From the NCBI RefSeq assembly GCF_020740535.1, contig NZ_CP082362.1, forward strand, positions 2,294,001 to 2,358,000: a stretch of DNA of 64,000 bases, in the 5' to 3' direction. The first letter of the stretch is position 1; each line of letters opens with the position of its first letter. Source of the DNA: Streptomyces profundus (lineage in GTDB: Bacteria; Actinomycetota; Actinomycetes; Streptomycetales; Streptomycetaceae). A program made the translations under genes and the position numbers. The notes below the pieces were generated by a model that was not told the DNA's origin, searched no databases, and saw only the letters and a program-made list of their open reading frames with translations. Of this stretch, positions 55,061 through 63,126 are shown piece after piece.

Positions 55061-55076
55061 TATACAGATCGGTATA
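55061..55076. promoter_or_regulatory. Inverted repeat upstream of the zinc-type dehydrogenase gene
   Basis: TATAC-AGATCG-GTATA, 20 bp upstream of the ATG at 55097 and in a promoter-like AT-rich spot. It could be a repressor site, but no regulator gene is adjacent. Confidence 0.5.
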
Positions 55077-55096
55077 GTTTTGAGGAGGTTCCAGCG

Positions 55097-56146
55097 ATGA
55101 CTGTGCCCGAGACCATGCGCGCGGTGCGGATCGCCGAGCACGGCGGGCCCGAGGTCCTCGAACTGGCCGAGGTGGCCGTGCCGACCCCGGCGGCGGGCGA
55201 GGTGCTGGTCAGGGTCCACGCGGTGGCGCTGAACAACACCGACCTGTGGACCAGGGAGGGCGCCTACGGCCGCCCGGGAGACCCAGGGGCACTGTCCGGC
55301 TGGCGAGGCCCGATCGACTTCCCGCGCGTCCAGGGCGCCGATGTGGCCGGCCGGATCGTGGCCGTGGGCACCGGCGTGGACGAGGGCCTCGTCGACCGGC
55401 GGGTGGTCGTCGACCCGGCGATCTACGACGGCGAGGGCCCCGACGCGAACCCGGTGGGCCTGATGGGCAGCGAACGCGACGGCGGCTACGCCGAGTTCGT
55501 GACCGCACCGGCGGAGCGGGTTCACGATATGACGGATTCCCCGCTCACGGACGATCAGCTCGCGACACTTCCAGTCGCCTATGGCACGGCCCTTGGCATG
55601 ATCGAGCGGGGACAGCTGCGGCGGGGCGAGACCGCCCTGGTCTCGGGAGCATCGGGCGGGGTCGGCGTCGCGCTGGTGCAGATCGCCAGGGCACGCGGTG
55701 CGCGGGTGATCGCCATCAGCAGCGGATCCAAGATCGACGCGGTGCGCGAGGCCGGCGCGCACGAGGTCGTCGACCGCGCACGGGACATCGTCGAACAGGT
55801 CGGCGCCGCCGCCCCCGAAGGCATCGATGTCGCCCTCGACGTCGTCGCGGGCGATCTGGTGGGCGAGGGGCTGCCGCTGCTGCGCGAGGGCGGCCGATGG
55901 GTGGTCGCCGGCGCGCTCGGCGGCTATGACGTGGCCTTCGACGTGCGCCGCCTGTATCTGCACAACGCGCGGGTGATCGGCTCGGCGATGCACACGCCCA
56001 CGCACTTCGGACTGCTGATGGAGCTGGCGCGCCGGGCCGATATCCAGCCCCTGGTCGCCGCGACGTTCCCCCTGCGCGAGGCCGCGGCGGCGCAGCGGGA
56101 ACTCGCCCGCAGGGGCCATGTGGGGAAGATCGTCCTGCACCCCTGA
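55097..56146 (+). CDS. Zinc-binding dehydrogenase family / quinone oxidoreductase-like (MDR)
   Basis: 349 residues. GroES-like N-terminal domain: MRAVRIAEHGGPEVLELAEVAVPTPAAGEVLVRVHAVALNNTDLW, PRVQGADVAGRIVAVG. Nucleotide-binding domain: RGETALVSGASGGVGVALVQIARARGARVIA, then AGAHEVVDRARDI. The structural zinc Cys cluster is absent, so it belongs to the zinc-free QOR/CCR-like branch of MDR enzymes. It likely reduces enones or quinones with NADPH. ATG at 55097 behind GAGGAGG. Confidence 0.88.
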   Translation: MTVPETMRAVRIAEHGGPEVLELAEVAVPTPAAGEVLVRVHAVALNNTDLWTREGAYGRPGDPGALSGWRGPIDFPRVQGADVAGRIVAVGTGVDEGLVDRRVVVDPAIYDGEGPDANPVGLMGSERDGGYAEFVTAPAERVHDMTDSPLTDDQLATLPVAYGTALGMIERGQLRRGETALVSGASGGVGVALVQIARARGARVIAISSGSKIDAVREAGAHEVVDRARDIVEQVGAAAPEGIDVALDVVAGDLVGEGLPLLREGGRWVVAGALGGYDVAFDVRRLYLHNARVIGSAMHTPTHFGLLMELARRADIQPLVAATFPLREAAAAQRELARRGHVGKIVLHP

Positions 56147-56435
56147 GCCGGCCGCCCTGTCGACTCCGCTGGGCGGGGGCGGTCGAGCGCGTCGCCGTCC
56201 GTTCGACGGCGGTGCCCCGAGGCTCCCTCGCCGGCTCCGCCCGCGGCTCCGCGCCGAAGCGCCGTGGAAGCGCGACCGCTTCGGCCGGCGCGGCACCGCC
56301 CGTCGGCACCGGTCGGCCGAGCCCGTCGAGGAGCTCACCGAGCGTGGGCCGTTCCCCGAGCTCCTCGCCGAGCCGCTCGACACGAGCGACGGGCCGGCCG
56401 GCCGCCGTGTCGACTCCGCTGGGCGGGGGGGGCGC
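56147..56435. repeat. Non-coding gap bounded by 33-bp direct repeats
   Basis: A 33-bp sequence at 56147-56179 recurs at 56397-56429 with one mismatch. The repeats bracket 217 bp with no credible gene, although this is where an immunity gene for the Rhs toxin (stop at 56436) would be expected. Confidence 0.7.
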
Positions 56436-59400
56436 TCAGGTCGACGATCCCTGGGTGCTCTGGGCCTGCGCCTGGGTCTGGCTCCGGGTCTGCGGCCGGC
56501 TCGGGCCCTGTTGTTGCGGTTGCTGCGGCGGCTGCGGCGGCGGGACCGGCTGTTGACCCGGTTGCGGCTGGCCGGCGCCCTGGTTCCGCTGTTGCAGATG
56601 CTGCTGGTAGGCGTCGTACTCGGGGCGCTTGTCCGCGGCCAGCGGCCACTGCCGGTTGCCACGTTGGCTGGCGCCCATGGACCCGATATAGGTGCCGTAG
56701 GTGACGGCGTACTCCTGTTCCAGCAGCCGGGCCTCGCCATAGGTACGGCTGCCCGGCAGAAGCTCCATCCGGTCGCCGTTGGCCGGGATGAACCGGTCGT
56801 AGTTCAACCCGTGTCGCACCTGCGTCGACGCCGCGGTCGAGGTGCCGCCGAACATGCCCGAGTAGTAGACGTTGTTGTTCTGGTCCCGCAGCAGATAGTT
56901 GTAGTGGCCGGGCGTGCTCAGCTCGCCCAGCCGGTCCGTGGTGAAGGTGTAGGGGGCGAGGCCCAGCGGGTCGGTCCAGGTGTGCGGGTTGTGCGGATAG
57001 CTGTACGGGTTGGGCGCCGGGGCCAGGCCGAGGGGGTCCTGGGTGGCGTAGCGGGCGGTCGCCGGGTCGTAGTGCCGGAAGTGGTTGTAGTGCCAGCCGG
57101 ACTCCTCGTCCGCGTACTGCCCGGGGAAGCGCAGCGGCGTGCTGGTGACGCTCTCCGGCGTGGCGGTCGTCGCGCCCCAGAGGGCGGCCCTGCCCTCCCA
57201 GGCGATATCGCCCGTGTCGCTGACGAGATGCGTCGGGGTGCCGACGAGGTCGGTGACGATCGCGTAGAACCGCTCGTCCACCTCCGTCCGGTCGAGGTCG
57301 GCGCCCGCGCGTTCGGTCTGGGCGACGGGGTGCGGGCCCCGGTAGTCCCAGGTGAGCGTCTCGGGGGGCGGCGCGTCTTCGGCCGTGGCCCGGGTGGACT
57401 GTTCCACCAGGGAGAGCAGGCACCAGGTGAAGTCGGTCCGTTCGGCCACCGTGACGCCGTCGGCGGCCAGCCGTTCCTTGGCCACCCGCCGGCCGAACGG
57501 GTCGTAGCGGTAGCGCCACACCGTGCCGTCCGCCGAGGTGACGGACGTCAGCCGGTCCTCGGCGTCCCAGGTGTAGTGCCAGGTGTCGGGCCCGCGCGAG
57601 GGGTGTTCGCGCTGGCGGAGGACGACGCGCCCCGCGGCGTCGTGCTCGTAGCGGAACGCGCCGGCGCGGGTGAGGCGGGTGCCGGTGTAGGCCCGTTCGC
57701 CGGCGGCGTCCGACGGCGGGCCCGGGATGTCCCAGTGCGCGGCGGTCTGGTTGCCGGTGGCGTCATAGGCGTAGCTCTCCGCCCAGCCGGGGGCCTGGAC
57801 GGCGGTGACCCGGCCGAGGGGGTCGAGGGTGAGGCGGGTGGTGCCCGTCGGGTCGGTGCGGGAGGTGAGATGGCCGTCGGGGCGATAGCCGTAGCTCCGC
57901 CGGTGCGGCGTCCTCCGGGCGTGCTCGGGACCGCAGGTGACGGTCTGACCGATGAGCCGGTCGCTCGCGTCCCAGCTGTACGAGAGGCGCAACGAGCCGT
58001 CGATCCGGCGCCCCGTCTCCCGGCCCAGCGCGTCGTGGGCGAACGCGACGGTGCGCCCGCCGGTGACCAGCCGGCTCGGCTGGCCGAGCGGGTCGTAGGA
58101 CCAGCTGCTGAGATGCCCGCTGGGAGTGGTGCGGGAGTCGAGGCGCCCCAGCGCGTCATAGCCGAGGGTGAGGGTGCGGCCGTTGACCGTCTCGGTGAGC
58201 AGACCGCCCAACGGGTCGAAGGTGCGGGTCAGTTCGACGCCGGGCGAGGTGGCGTGGACGACCCGGCCGAGCGGGTCCAACGTGTAGTCGGTGGTGCGGC
58301 CCGCTCCGTCCGTCCAGCCGGTCAGCTCGCCCAGCACGTCGTGCCGGTAGCTGACCGTCTGGCCAGCGGCGTTGACGCGGGTCGCGACGCGGCCCGCCGC
58401 GTCATGGGTGTAACGGGTGGTGCGGTCGTCGTAGTCCGTCTCGGAGCACAGCCGGCCCGCCGCGTCATAGGCGTACCGCCAGGAGCGGCCCTCGGGGTCG
58501 GTGACCTCGGTGAGGTTCAGCTCGGTGTCACGGGTGAACGTGTAGCGGACGCCATCGGGACCGGTCTGGGAGGTCGGCAGATCGAACGGGCCGTAGGTGT
58601 AACAAATGCCTTCGCCCGAGGCGGAGCTGTGGCGGAGCAGGTTCTCCTCGGCGTCCCACTCCCAGGTCTCCCGGTGGCCCAGCGGATCGGTGCGGCTGCT
58701 CGGCCGGCCGTCGACGGTCCAGCCGATCCTGGTCTCGCCGCCGAGTGGATCGACGATCCTGACGGGCCGCCCGAACGCGTCGCGGTGGAAGCGGGTGACC
58801 TCGCCGAGCGGGCCGACGACGGCGACGGGCAGCCCCGCCAGGTCCGTTTCCACGCGGGTGGTGTGACCCGCCGGATCGGTGACGGAGGCCAGCGCGCCCC
58901 GCCGGTCGTAGCCGAACCTGGTGCGGTTGCCGAGCGGATCGAGCAGCGCGGTGCGGTTGCCCGCCGCGTCGTACGCCTGCCGCCACCGGGAGCCGTCGGC
59001 CGCCACGATCGTCTCCGGCAGGCCCAGCTCGTTCAGCTCGGCCCGCGGACCCGCCCCGTCGGGCCTGACGGTCCCGATGAGCCGACCGGCCTCGTCATAG
59101 CTGTGCCTGGTGGTGTGGCCCAGCGGGTCGGTGACCGTCAGCAGCCGGTCGTAGCGATCCCAGGCACGGGCCGTGACATGGCCCAACGGGTCGGTCTCGG
59201 CGACGAGTTGGAGGCAGTCGTTGAACGTGTACACCGTGGCGTGGCCCAGCGAGTCCCTGACCACCGTCGTGCGCGGCGCCTGGGTCTGGTAGGAGTAGCT
59301 CCACTCCAGAGCGCGGTCGGTGCCGGTGGCGAAGACGCAGCGACCCTCGGCGTCGTAGTCGTAGCGGTACCAGGTGCCGTTGCGGTCCTCCCAGCGCGCC

Positions 59401-61115
59401 AGGCGGCCCCGCGCGTCGTAGTCGAAGCGCAGGGGCCGCCCGGCGGAGTCGCGGACCTCCGCCAGATTCCCCGCCAGGTCGTAGCCGAAGGCGCGCAGCA
59501 CCGGGCGCTCCGGGTCGCTGAGCAGCGTCAGCGCGACGATCCGGCCGTGCGCGGTGGTGATGCCGACGCGATAGCCGCCGGAGTGCACAAGTTCACTGGG
59601 CGCGCCCGTCACGTCGTGACGGATGTCGAAGCGGTTGCCGTTCCGATCGGTGACGGCGGCGAGCGGCAGCATGCCGTCCGGCCGTCCGGCGAGCGGGGCG
59701 AAGTGCAACGTGCGCCCGCGCTCCGGCTGGCTCAACGTCAACGGGGCGCCGGCCTCGCCGTTCCACGCCAGGCCCCAGCGGGGGCCCTCGACGGGCAGGA
59801 CCACCGCGTCCGGATCGGCCAGCGGGACGGGGTACTCCAAGGTCATGCCGTCGGCCGAGAAGAAGCGGACGCCATGCTCGTCCAGCGTCAGCCGCTGGTC
59901 GAGCGTGGACGCCCAGGACCGCCCGAACCAGCGTCCGGCGCGGTAGCTCGACAGGTGGTAGCGCTCGATCAACAGCGGGAGCACACCGGGGAGTTCGACA
60001 TCCGTGGCCGGCATCACCACCACGCCGGTGGCCAGGTCGACCGGATCGCTTGAGAGGCTCCGGCTGCCGAACTCCACCCCGCTCTCCCGCACCCGTGGGC
60101 CCTGCCCGCGCGCGCCCTGCGCGACGCCCCGCACGCCCGTCCTGGCGGCGCCGGCCCCGGCCGCGCCGCGCGCCCCGGCGGCGAGCGCGCCCACGCTGGT
60201 CAGACCCTTGAGCCCGGGGACACAGTCCAACGCGGCGAAGGCGACATCGAGCAGACCCGCCTCGCCTCTGGCGTACTTGATCAGGGTGTCGGCGAGCACG
60301 ACCACGGCCGCGGCGACCACCACCCAGGCCAGCGGGCCGCCGATGATCATCACGACCACGCCCAGCACGGCGACGATCACCTTGCAGACGCTGACCAGCG
60401 TGGACCAGGCGTCGCCGATCCACTCGATCAGCTTCTCCCACCAACTGCGGTTCTGGATGCCGGCGTCGGACGCCTCGTCGATGCCCCTCGCGCAGATCCG
60501 GGCGGCCTCCTCGCGCATCTCCCTGGCCTCCTCGGCCAGTTGCCGCGCCGCCGACAGCCGCTCCTGGGCGTCGTGGACCTGCCCCTGGGCGACCCCGGCC
60601 GCCGCCTCGGCGGCCTGGTGGTCCCGTGTCGCGGCGCGGACATCGGCCTCGTCCGGCGGCTCGACGCCGTCCCGGCCGCCCTCCCGCTGGAGCCGATCGG
60701 CCTCCTCGCCCGCCCGCCCCACCCAGTCCTGCGCGTCCCCCAACGCGGCCTGCGCGCCGGCCAGATCGGCCTGGGCGCCGATCGCCCGGTCCAACGCCCG
60801 GTCGGCCACCCCCTGCGCGGTCTGGAGCTGCGGCCAGTAGTCCTGGAGCGCCTGGCTACAGAGCGCGTAGGACTCCGCCAGCTTGCCGAGGTTCCCTGGG
60901 ACGCTCTCGAACTCGGCGCGGAAGGTGTCGGCGGACAGCCCGGCCCAGTCGAGCACCGCGCGCTCCGAGGCCAGGCCCCGGATCCTGCCCAGCGCCTCGC
61001 CGACATCGTCGGCGAACTCCTGGAGCTCGTCGGCCAACTCCCTGACCTCGTCCGGATCTCCGGGCGTGGGGTCGGAGTCCATGTCGACGGGGCTCCAGTC
61101 CGAAGGCCGCGCCAT
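56436..61115 (-). CDS. Rhs-repeat polymorphic toxin with WXG-like N-terminus and GIY-YIG-like C-terminal domain
   Basis: 1559 residues. N-terminal helical WXG100-type region (about 20-240), then a hydrophobic segment (VCKVIVAVLGVVVMIIGGPLAWVVVAAAVVVL). The Rhs start DPVDLATGVVVMPATDVELPG follows, with about 800 residues of YD repeats (RYxYDAxGR, DPLGxxTR). The Rhs core ends with YDPATARYATQDPLGL and DPLGLAP near residue 1388. The variable C-terminus (1389-1500) has NVYYSGM, QVRHG, YGEARLLEQE and RGNRQ, the order of key residues in URI/GIY-YIG nuclease toxins. A 55-residue Gln/Pro tail follows. It likely delivers a nuclease toxin to rivals. Confidence 0.9.
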   Translation of the reverse strand: MARPSDWSPVDMDSDPTPGDPDEVRELADELQEFADDVGEALGRIRGLASERAVLDWAGLSADTFRAEFESVPGNLGKLAESYALCSQALQDYWPQLQTAQGVADRALDRAIGAQADLAGAQAALGDAQDWVGRAGEEADRLQREGGRDGVEPPDEADVRAATRDHQAAEAAAGVAQGQVHDAQERLSAARQLAEEAREMREEAARICARGIDEASDAGIQNRSWWEKLIEWIGDAWSTLVSVCKVIVAVLGVVVMIIGGPLAWVVVAAAVVVLADTLIKYARGEAGLLDVAFAALDCVPGLKGLTSVGALAAGARGAAGAGAARTGVRGVAQGARGQGPRVRESGVEFGSRSLSSDPVDLATGVVVMPATDVELPGVLPLLIERYHLSSYRAGRWFGRSWASTLDQRLTLDEHGVRFFSADGMTLEYPVPLADPDAVVLPVEGPRWGLAWNGEAGAPLTLSQPERGRTLHFAPLAGRPDGMLPLAAVTDRNGNRFDIRHDVTGAPSELVHSGGYRVGITTAHGRIVALTLLSDPERPVLRAFGYDLAGNLAEVRDSAGRPLRFDYDARGRLARWEDRNGTWYRYDYDAEGRCVFATGTDRALEWSYSYQTQAPRTTVVRDSLGHATVYTFNDCLQLVAETDPLGHVTARAWDRYDRLLTVTDPLGHTTRHSYDEAGRLIGTVRPDGAGPRAELNELGLPETIVAADGSRWRQAYDAAGNRTALLDPLGNRTRFGYDRRGALASVTDPAGHTTRVETDLAGLPVAVVGPLGEVTRFHRDAFGRPVRIVDPLGGETRIGWTVDGRPSSRTDPLGHRETWEWDAEENLLRHSSASGEGICYTYGPFDLPTSQTGPDGVRYTFTRDTELNLTEVTDPEGRSWRYAYDAAGRLCSETDYDDRTTRYTHDAAGRVATRVNAAGQTVSYRHDVLGELTGWTDGAGRTTDYTLDPLGRVVHATSPGVELTRTFDPLGGLLTETVNGRTLTLGYDALGRLDSRTTPSGHLSSWSYDPLGQPSRLVTGGRTVAFAHDALGRETGRRIDGSLRLSYSWDASDRLIGQTVTCGPEHARRTPHRRSYGYRPDGHLTSRTDPTGTTRLTLDPLGRVTAVQAPGWAESYAYDATGNQTAAHWDIPGPPSDAAGERAYTGTRLTRAGAFRYEHDAAGRVVLRQREHPSRGPDTWHYTWDAEDRLTSVTSADGTVWRYRYDPFGRRVAKERLAADGVTVAERTDFTWCLLSLVEQSTRATAEDAPPPETLTWDYRGPHPVAQTERAGADLDRTEVDERFYAIVTDLVGTPTHLVSDTGDIAWEGRAALWGATTATPESVTSTPLRFPGQYADEESGWHYNHFRHYDPATARYATQDPLGLAPAPNPYSYPHNPHTWTDPLGLAPYTFTTDRLGELSTPGHYNYLLRDQNNNVYYSGMFGGTSTAASTQVRHGLNYDRFIPANGDRMELLPGSRTYGEARLLEQEYAVTYGTYIGSMGASQRGNRQWPLAADKRPEYDAYQQHLQQRNQGAGQPQPGQQPVPPPQPPQQPQQQGPSRPQTRSQTQAQAQSTQGSST

Positions 61116-61471
61116 CCGTAACCCCCATGCGTGATCAACCGACTACGCGAGATGACGATAGGAGGGCCATGCCCTGGGCTCAACCGCCCCGGAACGGCCC
61201 GCGACGCGCGCGGAGTTGGGCCCGGACCACGGGCGGTGACGGAAGGCCAGGTCAACGGGGGGCGCTGGGGGCGCACGCGGGCGTGCGCACCAGAGCCCCA
61301 CACCCCCACCCACACCCCAAGACGCCCCGCCCCGACCACCAGCGCCCCAAGCCCGCACCCCGACCAGGCCAGCCGACCCGGCACCCGGCACCCGGCACCC
61401 GGCCGCCGACGGCCCGAGCCGGTCCGAGCCGGCCCGGCAAGGACACCGCCCGGCCCGGCAAGGGCACCGGT
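61116..61471. other. Non-coding stretch upstream of the rhs gene
   Basis: 356 bp with no credible gene; includes short repeats (three GGCACCC units near 61380 and two GCCCGGCAAGG copies near 61440). It presumably contains the rhs promoter, but no clear -10/-35 pair was seen. Confidence 0.5.
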
Positions 61472-62194
61472 TCAGTCGGCGCGGGCGGCGATCCGGGGGC
61501 GGGGGCGGTGCGCGACGCCGGCCCTGGGCCTGACCGTCAGCGGCCCAGGCCGGCCCGGCAGGGGCACCGTCTGCCGGGCCCGGGCGCCTTCGAGGGCCCG
61601 CACCCGATCCCAGGCGTCCGCCCACTCGGCCAACTGGCTGTCGGACGCCCCGCCGCAGTACCGGAAGAAGGCGAGCAGCAGCGTCTTCCCCGGCATCCGC
61701 CCGCGCAGCACCGCGCCCAGCGTGCTGTGCGGCAGCAGGCTCACCCCGTGCACCCTGGCCCGGTCCTCCAACTCGCGCAGCGTGGGGTTGCCATGCTCCC
61801 GCCGCGTCAGGACCATCGCGCGCACCAGCTGCCACGGCTCCGTCAGGAACCTCGGCCCCGGCACCCCGACCGCCGGCTCCGGCGCGGCCCGCGCCGCGCG
61901 GTGCCGGTCGGCGGCGGCCCATCTGCGCTTCGCCTCGCGCTCGTCCCCGCCACACGCCCGGGTGAAGGCGCGCACCGTCTCCCAGCGGGGCGGGCCGACC
62001 CCCCGCGCCGCCCGGAAGAGCGTGGAGCGGGAGATCGGCGAGCCCGCCCCCTCGTCCCGCCCCGTCGTCAGCTTCTCGACCGTCAGCGCCAGCTGGCTCC
62101 AGCTCATCCCCGACCGCTGGCGCAGTGACTCCAGCCACTGCGCCAGCGCCGTCACGGGATGGTGCTGGGCCAGGGCGCTCTCAGCGCGCCCCAT
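61472..62194 (-). CDS. Helix-turn-helix domain protein
   Basis: 240 residues. The N-terminal XRE-like HTH is visible: ALAQWLESLRQRSGMSWSQLALTVEKL, then ISRSTLFRAARGVGPPRWETVRAFTRACGGDE, a pattern common in streptomycete DNA-binding proteins. A second HTH-like stretch occurs later (HGNPTLRELEDRARVHGVSLLPHSTLGAVLRGRMPG, FFRYCGG). The C-terminus is basic. It follows the small membrane protein by 12 bp and precedes the rhs gene by 356 bp; a role in controlling rhs is possible, but only by position. Confidence 0.78.
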   Translation of the reverse strand: MGRAESALAQHHPVTALAQWLESLRQRSGMSWSQLALTVEKLTTGRDEGAGSPISRSTLFRAARGVGPPRWETVRAFTRACGGDEREAKRRWAAADRHRAARAAPEPAVGVPGPRFLTEPWQLVRAMVLTRREHGNPTLRELEDRARVHGVSLLPHSTLGAVLRGRMPGKTLLLAFFRYCGGASDSQLAEWADAWDRVRALEGARARQTVPLPGRPGPLTVRPRAGVAHRPRPRIAARAD

Positions 62195-62206
62195 CCGGCC
62201 CTCTCC

Positions 62207-62440
62207 CTATGCCTCGTGCCTGGTGAGAACGGAGAGCAGACCGCCGATCAGTTCCCTGGCCAGCAGACCCCCGGTGGCGACGACCGCGACCACCAGCTCC
62301 ACCGCCATCCCGGACGCGACCAGCCCCGCGGTGAGGAACAGCACCACCACCACGACCACGACGACCGGAACGGGAAGGATCTGGCCGGCGGCGCCGGCCC
62401 CAGGTACGCAGGACGCGCGCTCGGGAACGTGTTCGCTCAA
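62207..62440 (-). CDS. Small membrane protein
   Basis: 77 residues from TTG 62440, with GAGGAGGC 6 bp upstream as clear support. Two hydrophobic segments: ILPVPVVVVVVVVLFLTAGLVASG and VELVVAVVATGGLLA, then a short cationic tail. Family not recognised. It forms a likely operon with the HTH gene 12 bp downstream. Confidence 0.7.
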   Translation of the reverse strand: MSEHVPERASCVPGAGAAGQILPVPVVVVVVVVLFLTAGLVASGMAVELVVAVVATGGLLARELIGGLLSVLTRHEA

Positions 62441-63126
62441 AGTTGTTGCCTCCTCGGCTCGTTGCCACTCGACGAAGGGCTCCCACTCGCGTTCTGACGG
62501 CCTTGCAGAGCCGGCGGAACAGGGAGCCTCCGCTTTACCTTCGGACGCTCAACGGACGTCGGCAAGGCCGTACTTCCCGACCGTTTCATCCTGTCCCGGT
62601 CTCCGCGGAACGGAACGAACAACGTCACCGCAGGTCATCGGCGAGTGACCGTGCCATGGGCGGCGGGCGGTGGCCCGGGTATCCCGGTTCGGAGCCGGCA
62701 CGTTCCTTGCGTCGCCCCGAAGGCCGTCCCATCATTGAGACCATCAGTTGAGCCACATGCTCACTCGTCGCGATCCCCTACCCGTGCCCGGGTCGGGATG
62801 GAACAGGCCCACTGCGGCCGAGGGGAAGGAGGCGGACACCATGGGAACCGACCGGGACAGGGGGGTTTTCGGCATGTGCGCCTACCCACCGCGCTCTCCG
62901 GCTCGGCTTTCGCCCTCGGTGCCCGCGGCCGTTCCCGGCCGCCCAGCGCTGGCCTGTCTTCGCGCCTCTCGCTCACGCCACGGCTCGTGCTCTCGGCACC
63001 CGTAGGCGTGAACCGCGGCCTCCCCGGCCGTTGCCACTCGACACCAACAGGGGACCTTCGTCGTGCGCGGTTGCAGCCGCGCACGACCTCGACCAACGCG
63101 GGCCGGGCACGGGCCCGCCGGCCGGC
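62441..63126. other. Mostly non-coding region with one small ORF
   Basis: 686 bp without a recognised gene. GC content dips at 62570-62620 and 62730-62770, which may be promoters. A short ORF with a strong ribosome site lies at 62841-63005 and is listed separately. Confidence 0.5.
62841..63005 (+). CDS. Doubtful 54-residue ORF with a strong ribosome-binding site
   Basis: ATG 62841 follows AAGGAGGC by 6 bp. The first residues (GTDRDRGVFGMCAYPPR) look protein-like; the rest (Ser/Arg/Pro/Ala-rich with two more Cys) looks like shadow sequence. It may be a real small peptide or the start of a frameshifted gene. No family recognised. Confidence 0.3.
   Translation: MGTDRDRGVFGMCAYPPRSPARLSPSVPAAVPGRPALACLRASRSRHGSCSRHP

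Noticed and set aside
56118..60053. A 1311-residue open frame on the plus strand
   Set aside because: It is antisense to the Rhs gene, consists of low-complexity Arg/Gly/Ala/Val sequence, and lacks a ribosome site; Rhs coding with its YD repeats explains it.
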